From positions 186,001-250,000 of the forward strand of contig NZ_JAGETZ010000001.1 in the NCBI RefSeq assembly GCF_017571495.1: 64,000 bases of DNA. The letters run 5' to 3'. This DNA comes from Hymenobacter negativus (GTDB lineage Bacteria; Bacteroidota; Bacteroidia; Cytophagales; Hymenobacteraceae). This document shows positions 24,328 to 32,120 of the stretch, piece by piece. The notes below the pieces were generated by a model that was given only the letters and a program-made list of their open reading frames with translations, had not been told where the DNA came from and ran no database searches. The position numbers and the translations under genes were made by a program. The first letter of the stretch is position 1. Every line of letters starts with the position of its first letter.

Positions 24328-25543
24328 TGGACTCGGATAAATTGTTCAAGAAATTTGGATGCCAGTGCACCTCCGGCAGCTTCTTATCTGCCAACAGATG
24401 ATAGCTGCCGTGGGTCACGTAGTCGTCTTTAGCCAAGATGGTATCGCGAATGGGAAAATTTGATTCCTCTGCCCAGTCCAACACATCCCTACCAAATTCA
24501 GCACATTTAGACTCCTTGTGCATCTTTTCAAAAAATCTCTTTTTACGCTTGAGTTTGGTGCGGTACTCATCCCATTTCTCCTGTAGCGTGCGGTCGTAGT
24601 TAAGTAGCTCGCCGTCAACTAGCAAATCTTCTTTGGCCCATATAGTGCGTTGGTTAAAAGCCCGATACAGCTTTCTAATCGAGATTCGTACTTGATTAGG
24701 GTCCACATCCAAGCACTGTAGTTGCCGCACAAACATGCGCCCTTTCTGCGCATCATAGAATTCCTCACTGGGTTCTTCACTACGAAACTGCGTTGGCAGA
24801 TTATCCCGTTGGTACTGCGAGCTTATTTCGTAAAGCATGTTGTTTACATCAATCCATTTTATGGCATAAGCTACATGCGGCTCCACTGATTTCTCTGAAT
24901 TCAGCAGCAACTGCTTCACGACTTTGCCTTCCCACCAGCCGAGCAAGGACTGGGAAATGAATTGCACCTTATCCGTGAGCCGCCCCAATTTGAGCATATC
25001 GATGATATGCTGCTCTAACTTATCTATTGCTGGAGCCCTATCAACTAGTACAATGGCCCTAACGAGCTGATTCTTTTGCCTAGTAGTTAAGCCATTAAAA
25101 GCAGCTAATGCGTCACCTAGCTCTTCGTTTTTTATATTCGCTGCCACTTCTAGCAGCTTTTCCAGCGCTTTATCTGGGTCTCGCTTATCGTCATTGCGAA
25201 GCAGCGAAGCAATTGAGCCAGTCGCAGCAGTCGCAGTCGTTATTAAAGTAAGTTTAGTAGTTGCCGGCTTCCACTTTTTCTGTTTGAGAGCAGTGCTCCA
25301 GATTCGTAGCGTCTTCCACAAGTCGGAGCTTTTATCGGTCAGCTTAGCGCCCTTTTTGATGTGGCTCTTGAGTTGTTGTAGCTTTTTACCCTGAGTGTTT
25401 TTTAACTCAATATCATCCAGCCCCTCAATGATTACGGTGGCTTCTTCGTCTGTTTCCTGCAGCAACGTATAGAGCGCAAAATGTGCTTGGTACATATAGC
25501 CAAGCATTTGCGGAGCGGCAGAGTGTTGACCCTTCTTGGCCAT
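24311..25543 (-). CDS. ABC-3C effector with nuclease-like N-terminus
   Basis: A 410-residue protein. Residues 1-60 contain an EGLDDIELKN segment (Glu40, Asp43/44, Glu46) followed by LQQLKSH (Gln57-x-Lys59), the pattern of a PD-(D/E)xK restriction-like nuclease as in dsDNA endonuclease effectors. The C-terminal half (MLYEISSQYQRDNLPTQF, then RISIRKLYRAFNQRT) resembles the ABC-3C C-terminal domain, which binds partners. It is the first gene of the minus-strand operon, diverging from the integrase by about 110 bases. Cutting foreign DNA is the inferred role. Confidence 0.72.
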   Translation of the reverse strand: MAKKGQHSAAPQMLGYMYQAHFALYTLLQETDEEATVIIEGLDDIELKNTQGKKLQQLKSHIKKGAKLTDKSSDLWKTLRIWSTALKQKKWKPATTKLTLITTATAATGSIASLLRNDDKRDPDKALEKLLEVAANIKNEELGDALAAFNGLTTRQKNQLVRAIVLVDRAPAIDKLEQHIIDMLKLGRLTDKVQFISQSLLGWWEGKVVKQLLLNSEKSVEPHVAYAIKWIDVNNMLYEISSQYQRDNLPTQFRSEEPSEEFYDAQKGRMFVRQLQCLDVDPNQVRISIRKLYRAFNQRTIWAKEDLLVDGELLNYDRTLQEKWDEYRTKLKRKKRFFEKMHKESKCAEFGRDVLDWAEESNFPIRDTILAKDDYVTHGSYHLLADKKLPEVHWHPNFLNNLSESNEPSA

Positions 25544-25653
25544 AGAGGTAGTGCGACGGATTAGCCGCTAACAGGCTGTTTAAAAGCATCCGCAATCTAA
25601 CTACTTAATCGTAATTACATACTTACGAGCGGTTCTTTCTACCTTGCCCGCCT

Positions 25654-27066
25654 ATGGAAGTCACCCGCCAGCTCCGCCTCGACTTGCTCAGCAAAAAAGG
25701 CCTGGCCCCCATCCAACTCACCTTCTGCTGGGAAGGCCAGCGCCTGCGCCGGGGCTCGGGCGAAAAGTGCGAACCCAAGCACTGGAACCCGAAACGCGAG
25801 GAGGTAAAGCCTGTGCCCGGCAATTTTGCCGACGAAACCAATCTGGTGCTGGAGCGCTACACCCAAGCCGCGCAGGCCGCCCACAAAGCGGCCGAAGCCA
25901 CCCGCACCAAGCTGGGCAAGGCGGAAATGGGGGCCGAAATCACCCGGCGCTTCGCCCTGCTTGCCGCCGGCGACGAGGTGCAAGCCGAAGCCCCCGAAAT
26001 CCTGCCCCTGCCGCAGGTGGCAGCCCCCGAGCCCACCCTGCTGGCGTACTACGACCAGTGGCTGGGCGAGCAAACTCGCCGCACCAGCAACAAAACCGGC
26101 AAGGGCCTGAGCGCTTCGTACCTGGCCAGCCTGGCCAACACCCGTGACGTGCTCGAAGACTTTGCCGCGCAAGAAGCCGCGCCCCTGGCCTGGGCTACCG
26201 TGGACCACGCGTGGTATGCGCGCTTCAGTGAGTTCTTTTACAAAGGCAGCTGGGGTACGTCGGTCAATACCTTCGGCAAGCACGTGCGCCACCTCAAATC
26301 GTTTCTGGCCTGGGCCGAAGACCGCGAGCTGCCCGTCAACCGCAAGTACCGCAAGTTCGAAGCCCCCGACGAGTACATTGGCGTCGATGCCCTCAGCCAG
26401 GCCGAACTGCTGCGCCTGGCCGCCGTGGACTTCCGCACCGAAGAAGCCCGCACCTACGTACGCCAGCAGTTCGAAGCCCTCGACCCCGCCCTGCAGGCGC
26501 TGGCCCCCGCCAAGAAAGGCATGCGCACGAGCCAGGCCGACCCCCACCGGGTGGCCGAGCGGCTGCGCATGCTGGAGTGGGCCCGCGACAAGATGCTCCA
26601 GTGCTGCTACCTGGGCCTGCGCATTTCGGACGCCGACAAGCTCAGCCCGCGGCAGATTAGCGGCCAGCTGGTGAAGCTCAAGGCCACCAAAACCCGCAAG
26701 GACTGCTACATCCCTTTCTTCGACGACGACGTGTTCCGGCCGGTGGCGCTCGTTGAAAAGTACGCGCCCCTGGGCCTGGCCACGTGCCTGCCGGTGGTCA
26801 ACGGCCTCTCCGACTACCTGCCCCACGTGCAGCACCTGGCCGGCCTGACGCGTTTCAAGCTCACGAGCAAAATCGGCCGCAAAACCTTCGTCACCCTCAA
26901 GATTAGCCAGGGCGTGCCCCGGGCCCAGGTGATGCAGGCCACCGGGCATTTGACCGAGGCCAGCTTCAACCGCTACCTGGGTGTGGTGGAAGAAGAGTTG
27001 CTCGAATCCTTCCGCAAAACGGCGCGCCGCAAACCGGGCCCGGACGCCACGGCTACGGCGGCATAG
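25654..27066 (+). CDS. Tyrosine recombinase / phage integrase
   Basis: A 470-residue site-specific recombinase that would integrate and excise the element. An arm-type N-terminal domain (MEVTRQLRLDLLSKKG) is followed by a SAM-like core-binding domain (about residues 130-235) and the catalytic domain. Candidate active-site residues are Arg323 (CCYLGLRISD), Arg409 (SKIGRKTF), His432 (TGHLTE) and the nucleophile Tyr441 (NRYLGV). The usual His before the second Arg is not obvious. It reads outward, with a terminator 16 bases after its stop. A decayed second copy lies at 32121. Confidence 0.88.
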   Translation: MEVTRQLRLDLLSKKGLAPIQLTFCWEGQRLRRGSGEKCEPKHWNPKREEVKPVPGNFADETNLVLERYTQAAQAAHKAAEATRTKLGKAEMGAEITRRFALLAAGDEVQAEAPEILPLPQVAAPEPTLLAYYDQWLGEQTRRTSNKTGKGLSASYLASLANTRDVLEDFAAQEAAPLAWATVDHAWYARFSEFFYKGSWGTSVNTFGKHVRHLKSFLAWAEDRELPVNRKYRKFEAPDEYIGVDALSQAELLRLAAVDFRTEEARTYVRQQFEALDPALQALAPAKKGMRTSQADPHRVAERLRMLEWARDKMLQCCYLGLRISDADKLSPRQISGQLVKLKATKTRKDCYIPFFDDDVFRPVALVEKYAPLGLATCLPVVNGLSDYLPHVQHLAGLTRFKLTSKIGRKTFVTLKISQGVPRAQVMQATGHLTEASFNRYLGVVEEELLESFRKTARRKPGPDATATAA

Positions 27067-27082
27067 GACCGGTTCAGTACAC

Positions 27083-27116
27083 AAAAAAGCCCTCCGCGTA
27101 ATCTCGGAGGGCTTTC
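27083..27116 (+). terminator. Terminator after the integrase
   Basis: AAAGCCCTCCG and CGGAGGGCTTT form an 11-bp stem around CGTAATCT, followed by CTTG. It lies between the integrase and the converging lipoprotein gene. Confidence 0.75.
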
Positions 27117-27160
27117 TTGCGCTTGCCTTACGTCAAGCTTCTAGGCGCTGGGCCTAGGCC

Positions 27161-28216
27161 TCACGGGTTGAGGTTGGTGGCAGAATAATTCAGGTACCGG
27201 AAATTCGACTGCGACGTGTTCCAGTTCACGGAATTGGAAACGGTGCCCGACAAGGTGACGTTGTCGATGTGGTCGGCGGTGATAATGCCGCAGCTCAGAT
27301 ACATTTCCGTGTTATCCGAACTCGACTTTCCGGCTACGGTCCAGTCCGCCGACGTCGGGCCGTATACGCCGATGGCGTAGGGTACCGGCAACTGGCCGTT
27401 ACCGTCCCAATGCAAGCTCATGGTCGAGAACGTTTTGTTGGCATTGTCCCCCGCCTGCCGCCACCAGGTTACGCTTGTCTTCGAATAGAGCAGCGTGTTG
27501 GTCAGGTACACCTCGGCCGCCGTCTGCCCGTTGTAGTTGTAGGTCGAGCGCACCCCAAACCGGGTGCGGTACTTAAAGTAGAAGTTGTTGCCCTGGTACC
27601 ACTGGTACTGCACGTTGTCGTCCACGTAGTCCAGGCCCGCCAGGGTTTTGTTCGCCGTTGAGCCACCTTCCTTCGGCTCCCCGCGCAGCTGCTGAGGCGG
27701 GTGCTCGCTGAAGACTGAAATTTTGAGCGTTGGCGAGGCCGTGGCGTGCCCCGTGGCGATGGCTTGCCGGACACTCCGAATGGTGGCTTCGTCGGGGTTG
27801 GTCAGCGAATAAAGCACGTTGTGGGAGAAGATGTGCACCTGCTGGCCCACCTGGTAGAGGCCGTCGCGGTTGAGCAGGGCCAGAAAGTAGCGGTCCACTG
27901 GGTGCTCGCCGTCGGGCTTGTCGAGCAGGGCTGCCTCCGTGGCGGCAGCCGGCAGGGCCTCAAAGCCGGGGAACTTGCCTTGCCAGGCAGCCAGCTCCGC
28001 GGCATTGTAGTTGGCCAGTTGGCTGACGGTTTTCATCCAGGCCAGGTCGGAGGCGAACACCAAGCGGCCATCCTGCACGCGCACGTCGGGGGTGGTCACG
28101 GCCGGGGCTTGCGGGCTCACCTCAGCCGCGTCTTTCTTTTCGCAGGCAGTTAGCAGCAGGGCACACGCGCAGGCGCCCAGCGCGGTGGAGGAGCGTAAAA
28201 TACGGGTAAAGTTCAT
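27161..28216 (-). CDS. Lipoprotein of unknown function
   Basis: A 351-residue secreted lipoprotein. The signal peptide ends in the lipobox ALLLTACEKK, giving a lipidated Cys near residue 25. The mature part is Ala/Pro-rich at first, then a beta-rich domain with many aromatic residues (VQYQWYQGNNFYFKYRTRFG). The ATG at 28216 is chosen because it gives the signal peptide at the N-terminus; upstream codons continue into unlikely sequence. An 18-bp palindrome lies 37 bases upstream. It may be carried by the integrated element. No family was assigned. Confidence 0.65.
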   Translation of the reverse strand: MNFTRILRSSTALGACACALLLTACEKKDAAEVSPQAPAVTTPDVRVQDGRLVFASDLAWMKTVSQLANYNAAELAAWQGKFPGFEALPAAATEAALLDKPDGEHPVDRYFLALLNRDGLYQVGQQVHIFSHNVLYSLTNPDEATIRSVRQAIATGHATASPTLKISVFSEHPPQQLRGEPKEGGSTANKTLAGLDYVDDNVQYQWYQGNNFYFKYRTRFGVRSTYNYNGQTAAEVYLTNTLLYSKTSVTWWRQAGDNANKTFSTMSLHWDGNGQLPVPYAIGVYGPTSADWTVAGKSSSDNTEMYLSCGIITADHIDNVTLSGTVSNSVNWNTSQSNFRYLNYSATNLNP

Positions 28217-28252
28217 TAGCTCGGAAGGTTGTGTATGGAAGAGAAAAAGATG

Positions 28253-28270
28253 AACAAATGCGCATTTGTT
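28253..28270. promoter_or_regulatory. 18-bp perfect palindrome upstream of a lipoprotein
   Basis: AACAAATGCGCATTTGTT is a perfect 18-bp dyad 37 bases upstream of the ATG at 28216. Its position fits an operator in the promoter region. Confidence 0.45.
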
Positions 28271-28583
28271 GAGCACAAATCTCTTGTTCAGCCTCCTGCA
28301 AAGAAAGGAAAGTATGGGGCTGATTGTGACATGAACAATCCTGATATAACCTGGCATTTTTTTAATAGCCACCTGTTCCAGCCCGGCATATGGCCCGGCT
28401 CCCAGCCGAAAAAAAAGGGTACTTTTGACATCGCCCCTGAAGGCCTCTGCATGCCCTGCGCTGGCGTTTCTGTGGCAAAAATCAGTGGCACGAGCGCGCG
28501 CAACGCTGCGGCACCTCGCCAAACGTCACGGCGTAAAACCGCGATTCCAGCCAATGAGAGTATTTTAATTAAGCTAGCTTAAG

Positions 28584-28603
28584 CCACACTAAGCCGCCTG
28601 ACG
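28584..28603. other. Candidate attachment-site repeat (left)
   Basis: This 20-base segment (CCACACTAAGCCGCCTGACG) matches 33222-33241 with two differences, and ATTAAGC occurs at the same distance upstream of both. The two copies flank a decayed regulator-cargo-integrase unit. It may be the site shared by two tandem elements. No crossover has been shown. Confidence 0.35.
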
Positions 28604-28628
28604 TCCCGTCCAGACCGCTACCGTTTGC

Positions 28629-28664
28629 GAAAAGGCCATTTCCAGTGCGGAAATGGCCTTTTTT
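28629..28664. terminator. Bidirectional terminator
   Basis: AAAGGCCATTTCC and GGAAATGGCCTTT pair around an AGTGC loop, with A and T runs outside. It lies just past the stop of the minus-strand regulator at 28695. Confidence 0.75.
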
Positions 28665-28694
28665 ATTGCCCAAACAAAAAAGGGTGGCAGTCAG

Positions 28695-29063
28695 TTATCC
28701 ATTTGCCACATACTTGGCCACGGTACTGGGCGAAATTCCGAGGGTACGGGCGATGAAACCGTTCGACTTACCCTCCCCTTTCAGGACCCGCGCCTGCTCC
28801 ACCACCGCTGTGACTTTCGTCGGGGCACCGAGTTTGATGCCTGCAGCCTTCTTCTTGGCCAGCGCGGCCTTGGGGTTCTCCGAAATCTTAATCAGGTCCA
28901 GCGCCACGAGGTGCTCCAGGTTCATCACCCGGTCGATGCGCACGTTGTTCAGCATGGATGTCTTGGCCTCGTAGCCATCGCGCACGGCAGTATCGACGGC
29001 ATCGCTGGGCAGGTCCTCGATGACGAGGGACAGCAGCCGCAGGTATTTCTGGCGCTCGGTCAT
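28695..29063 (-). CDS. Regulator paralog with added helix-turn-helix (module B)
   Basis: A 122-residue protein. The first half (MTERQKYLRLLSLVIEDLPS) is nearly identical to the gene at 18173. The second half adds a helix-turn-helix (VLKGEGKSNGFIARTLGISP, then STVAKYVANG) like that at the end of small serine recombinases, so this copy should bind DNA. The ATG at 29063 matches the paralog start; an in-frame ATG five codons upstream is less likely. It diverges from a repressor-like gene at 29194, as in module A. Confidence 0.6.
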   Translation of the reverse strand: MTERQKYLRLLSLVIEDLPSDAVDTAVRDGYEAKTSMLNNVRIDRVMNLEHLVALDLIKISENPKAALAKKKAAGIKLGAPTKVTAVVEQARVLKGEGKSNGFIARTLGISPSTVAKYVANG

Positions 29064-29180
29064 AATTGTGTTTGGCACAGTTTATCCAGCATGCGCTTAA
29101 TTGCGCTCAGTTCTGTACACGCCACAAACACACGGGCACTTATTCAAAAGAAATTAATCACTTTTGATAAACACAAAAAA

Positions 29181-29190
29181 GGATTAATCC
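29181..29190. promoter_or_regulatory. Possible operator palindrome (module B)
   Basis: GGATTAATCC is a perfect 10-bp palindrome 3 bases before the GTG start at 29194, in the divergent region between the two regulators. A related TTAATC occurs about 29 bases upstream. Its short length makes chance possible. Confidence 0.3.
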
Positions 29191-29193
29191 AAA

Positions 29194-29640
29194 GTGAGTA
29201 AAGAAACTATTAATCAGAGACTAAAATTTCTAGTAGAAAGCTTATCTACTAGTGTAAGAGTTTTTAGCGAAGCTATCGGAGATAGCTCAAGCAATACAAA
29301 CAACTACATAGGCTCTAGACAGACAGAGCCAAAACCGGAGTATTTATCTAAAGTGGTTAATCATTTTAGAAGTGTCAACGCTCACCGGCTTCTAACTGGT
29401 GAAGGCGACCCTTTCCTTTCCAGCGCCCCACTTATCCTCTCTACCAACCTCGATGCGAAAAAAAATTCCCGCAACCAAGTCCAGGTTGCCGGTGCCAACC
29501 AGCAAGGCTCGATGAGCATCGCCGACTCGGCTGCTCTGGAAAAGGACCTAGCCGCCGCCCGCAAAGAAATTGCGCTCCTTACCAGCCATCTGGCCGATAA
29601 GGAGCGCATCATTCAGCTGCTGGAGCGGGGTAGCAAGTAG
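29194..29640 (+). CDS. Repressor-like phage regulator (module B)
   Basis: A 148-residue paralog of the repressor at 18725, also with a GTG start. The N-terminal region (SKETINQRLKFLVESLSTSV) matches well, followed by a Ser/Asn-rich middle and a C-terminal coiled coil (AAARKEIALLTSHLADKERI). With the divergent gene at 28695 it forms a second copy of the regulatory pair. It is probably a DNA-binding repressor of its element. Confidence 0.65.
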   Translation: MSKETINQRLKFLVESLSTSVRVFSEAIGDSSSNTNNYIGSRQTEPKPEYLSKVVNHFRSVNAHRLLTGEGDPFLSSAPLILSTNLDAKKNSRNQVQVAGANQQGSMSIADSAALEKDLAAARKEIALLTSHLADKERIIQLLERGSK

Positions 29641-29670
29641 CAACTGTTTAATCGTTTACCTTTCTCCTGC

Positions 29671-30075
29671 ATGGCTGATACCCTCACCAAAACCGTCAAC
29701 ATCCGGACCAGCCCCGAGCGGGTATGGGAATACCTCAACGACCTATCGAAGTGGCCGGAATGGGCCATTCACAACGTTTTCAGCGCTTCTCCCGGTCCGG
29801 ACGGGTACTGGCACATGAAAGGCCCCCGCGGGACCCAACACGTCAAAATGATGTCGCACAAAGCGCTCGGCATCCTCGACCAAGAGTTTAACGACCCGGT
29901 GGAGGGCAATTGGCTAGTGCCGTGCCGGGTAGTGGCTGGCAACGAAGGGGCCCACTTCATGATGAGCTTCACCAAGCCGGCCGAAATGCCCGAAGAGCCC
30001 TTCTACCAAGCCGTTGCGCTCATCGAACAGGAGATGGCAAAACTCAAGGAAATACTGGAGGACGCCCAGAGTTAA
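29671..30075 (+). CDS. SRPBCC / START-like domain protein
   Basis: A 134-residue protein with the SRPBCC fold pattern: VNIRTSPERVWEYLNDLSKW near the N-terminus, a central run of short beta strands, and a long C-terminal helix (ALIEQEMAKLKEILEDAQ) that closes the cavity. Such proteins bind lipids or other hydrophobic ligands; the ligand here is unknown. TACCTTTC lies 7 bases upstream of the ATG. A copy of a repressor tail follows immediately (30081-30152), so the gene may have been inserted with or into a repressor gene. Confidence 0.72.
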   Translation: MADTLTKTVNIRTSPERVWEYLNDLSKWPEWAIHNVFSASPGPDGYWHMKGPRGTQHVKMMSHKALGILDQEFNDPVEGNWLVPCRVVAGNEGAHFMMSFTKPAEMPEEPFYQAVALIEQEMAKLKEILEDAQS

Positions 30076-30080
30076 CCACA

Positions 30081-30152
30081 ACACTCCTCACCAGCCAGCT
30101 GACCGATGAAAAGCGCACGATTGAAATCCTGCTCGATAAGGGCGGGAAGTAA
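30081..30152 (+). pseudogene. Vestige of a repressor C-terminus
   Basis: This stretch, read to a TAA, encodes LLTSQLTDEKRTIEILLDKG, matching the end of the repressor at 29194 (LLTSHLADKERIIQLLERGS) with one codon inserted. The DNA also aligns well. No start or helix-turn-helix remains, so it is a leftover of a duplicated repressor gene, not a working gene. Confidence 0.55.
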
Positions 30153-30222
30153 CTATCAAACTGAAGCCTCCGGCGCGGGGACATAACCGGCCGAACTAAC
30201 ACCTACCTACTTTTCTTAAACA

Positions 30223-30576
30223 ATGCCTGAATATGCTGTTCGCGTGGAATTACACCACGCTCATGCGACCGATTATGAGGTCCTGAATGACGAAATGGAT
30301 AGCCGAGGATTTGTGCGTACGGCAAAGGCCACCAATGGCAAAACCTATCAGTTGCCATCGGCTGAGTACCGATTGTGGATGATGCTTTTACTCCAAGCAG
30401 ACAACCTCACCAATGACGAAGCCACCCTTTTACACGTCCATACCCTAACAACGGAAGCGATTGCCGCGACCGTCGCCGCTTCTCAATTGAGCCGAAACAC
30501 TTCCCTTCTAACAGGCTCCTGTGTAACCAGCAGAATCCTGTCGAGCCAGGTCTACAACCTGGAAGAAGTCTCTTAA
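30223..30576 (+). CDS. Possible GhoS-like (DUF2622) protein
   Basis: A 117-residue protein whose N-terminus (MPEYAVRVELHHAHATDYEV) and TYQLPSAEYRLW motif resemble the DUF2622 / GhoS family, which includes an antitoxin endoribonuclease of a type V toxin-antitoxin pair. The following gene, 29 bases downstream, is a tiny single-helix membrane peptide, the organisation of ghoS and ghoT. The family match is by eye and the C-terminal third is not typical, so this is a hypothesis. Confidence 0.4.
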   Translation: MPEYAVRVELHHAHATDYEVLNDEMDSRGFVRTAKATNGKTYQLPSAEYRLWMMLLLQADNLTNDEATLLHVHTLTTEAIAATVAASQLSRNTSLLTGSCVTSRILSSQVYNLEEVS

Positions 30577-30605
30577 AAAAATGATAACTTTTTGCTTAAC
30601 TAAGC

Positions 30606-30719
30606 ATGCAGCCCCAAGCCCCAGCGCCCCGAAAGAAAGCTCCTAAATGGCTTGTCATTGCCCTGGTTGTGGTCGTCGTGTTACGCCTGCTGCTGATGCT
30701 TTTCCAGGGAAGGGTGTAG
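30606..30719 (+). CDS. 37-residue single-helix membrane peptide
   Basis: A tiny plus-strand gene. The N-terminus is positive and Pro-rich (MQPQAPAPRKKAPK), followed by one hydrophobic helix at about residues 15-33 (WLVIALVVVVVLRLLLML) and a short tail ending GRV. It lies 29 bases after the GhoS-like gene. Small membrane toxins such as GhoT look like this, but so do many harmless membrane peptides. Function unproven. Confidence 0.5.
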   Translation: MQPQAPAPRKKAPKWLVIALVVVVVLRLLLMLFQGRV

Positions 30720-30796
30720 CTTAGGCGGCTGATGCCTTGAAGTCCAAACCAGCCCCTGAAAACGTAGGTAGCTCCATTTCCACGTTTTCAGTGCCC

Positions 30797-31000
30797 ATGA
30801 AACCCTTCCTGACCGATAGCTACGACGCGAAAAAAGAACTCCTGCAAGCCCTCTACGCCGACTACCAGCAGCTGCTGCTAGAGGAACCGGAAATAGCCGG
30901 CAAGCTGCGGTTTGAGTCCTTCCTCAAGTTCTCCGTGGACTTCGACCGGCAGCAGCGCCTCATGCAGCGCCGCCTCGACAACGCCCGCGCAATAGATTAA
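30797..31000 (+). CDS. Small helical protein of unknown function
   Basis: A 67-residue helical, charged protein (MKPFLTDSYDAKKELLQALY). The ATG at 30797 is chosen because the upstream in-frame codons are Pro/Ser-rich. The downstream small gene is 24 bases away. No family was recognised. Confidence 0.5.
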   Translation: MKPFLTDSYDAKKELLQALYADYQQLLLEEPEIAGKLRFESFLKFSVDFDRQQRLMQRRLDNARAID

Positions 31001-31023
31001 CGGCCTGCCTCCTACCCTTTCCC

Positions 31024-31188
31024 ATGCTCTTTCGCTCTCCCGCCGACCCTACCCGCATCAACCTGCAGTCCAGCAGTGAGGTTAACCACTGGTGCAACGT
31101 GCTGAACTGCACCGGAACCCGCCTACGCAACGCCGCCCTGGCCGTGGGCGCGCTCGTAGCCGACGTGCGCGCCTACCTGAGCCGCTGA
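31024..31188 (+). CDS. DUF3606 domain protein
   Basis: A 54-residue protein matching the DUF3606 pattern: TRINLQSSSEVNHWCNVLN, a turn, then RLRNAALAVGALVADVRAYL. DUF3606 proteins are small helical proteins of unknown function, common in Bacteroidota and Proteobacteria, and often stress-related by context. The start is the ATG at 31024. Confidence 0.65.
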   Translation: MLFRSPADPTRINLQSSSEVNHWCNVLNCTGTRLRNAALAVGALVADVRAYLSR

Positions 31189-31344
31189 CGCAACCATTGC
31201 GGCGGCTGAGCGGTCATCCCCACGCAGGGTCCTTTCATCTGATGCGCCCGCTTTCCTTCCTACTGCTGAGCGCACCGGCCCCCGCGTAGGGCTGAATTTG
31301 TTGCGCGTTACATCCACTATCCTTCCACTGCTTTTCTTCTGCTC

Positions 31345-32010
31345 ATGAAAATGCTGGTTTACGTTGCATTGCTGCCCATTGGTACAGGCGTGGCAAACGC
31401 CCAAGATGGTTTCTCCTTCGGCCCGCAGTTGGGCGGCAATCTCTCCATCCTCCACGCTTCAACCCACGCCACTACCCTGGGGCAGTTGCGCCCCGGCTTC
31501 GAGGCAGGCGTGTTGGCGGCCTGGCAGCACCAGCACTGGAGCCTGCAATCCGGCCTTTGCTTCTCCCAGCAAGGAACTTCCAATTATGCCAGGCCCTACA
31601 CCTTAGTCGCGGAATCCATTGACTACCGGCTCAACTACCTGCAGCTGCCGCTCGCAGTAGCCTATGCCCTGCGCCCGACAGGTCGGGGCCTCCAGGTTTT
31701 TGCCGGCCCCTATCTCAGCCTGCTCGTGGGCGGCAAGCAGGACACTCGCGCTGGCAACGCCCCAGTGGTAAGCACGCCCGTGCGGCGCGCCGGCGGCACG
31801 CCTTCCTACGATAATGCGGTCTACACCCAAGGACTTGACGCGGGCCTGCAAGCAGGCTTGGGCTACCGCACGGAGCGCCTGCTTTTCCAAGCCAGTGCCA
31901 GCCTGGGCTTGCGTGACTTATCCGTTAGCCCTGCCGACGTGCTACATTCGCCGTATTACAGCCGGGGACTGCGCCTGAGCGTTGCTTACTTATTTCCGCC
32001 GAAGTCCTGA
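31345..32010 (+). CDS. Outer-membrane beta-barrel protein
   Basis: A 221-residue secreted protein with signal peptide (hydrophobic core to about residue 17, cleavage near VANAQD) followed by alternating strands typical of the PorT-like outer-membrane beta-barrel family: FSFGPQLGGNLS, QVFAGPYLSLLVGG, a Gly-rich turn, and GLQAGLGYRTERLLFQASAS. It shares the FAGPYL-LLxGG pattern and overall layout with the barrel gene at 51112. It lies inside the candidate decayed element. A porin or surface role is inferred. Confidence 0.7.
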   Translation: MKMLVYVALLPIGTGVANAQDGFSFGPQLGGNLSILHASTHATTLGQLRPGFEAGVLAAWQHQHWSLQSGLCFSQQGTSNYARPYTLVAESIDYRLNYLQLPLAVAYALRPTGRGLQVFAGPYLSLLVGGKQDTRAGNAPVVSTPVRRAGGTPSYDNAVYTQGLDAGLQAGLGYRTERLLFQASASLGLRDLSVSPADVLHSPYYSRGLRLSVAYLFPPKS

Positions 32011-32120
32011 CCGCAGCCCAGCCCGTGCCGGAGCTGAAGGTTTCTTTAGGCTCCCTGCATGAAAACCATCCGCCGGCTCCGCCGCAACGCCCTGGCCGCT
32101 GACGGCCCGACCACAATACG

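Noticed and set aside
25654..27066. Integrase as part of a conjugative element
   Set aside because: No relaxase, coupling protein or Tra genes are in view; the neighbours are phage structural and regulatory genes.
28229..28582. Plus-strand 117-codon frame in the lipoprotein upstream region
   Set aside because: It overlaps an 18-bp palindrome and promoter region; low-complexity Lys/Ser/Ala composition and no start context.
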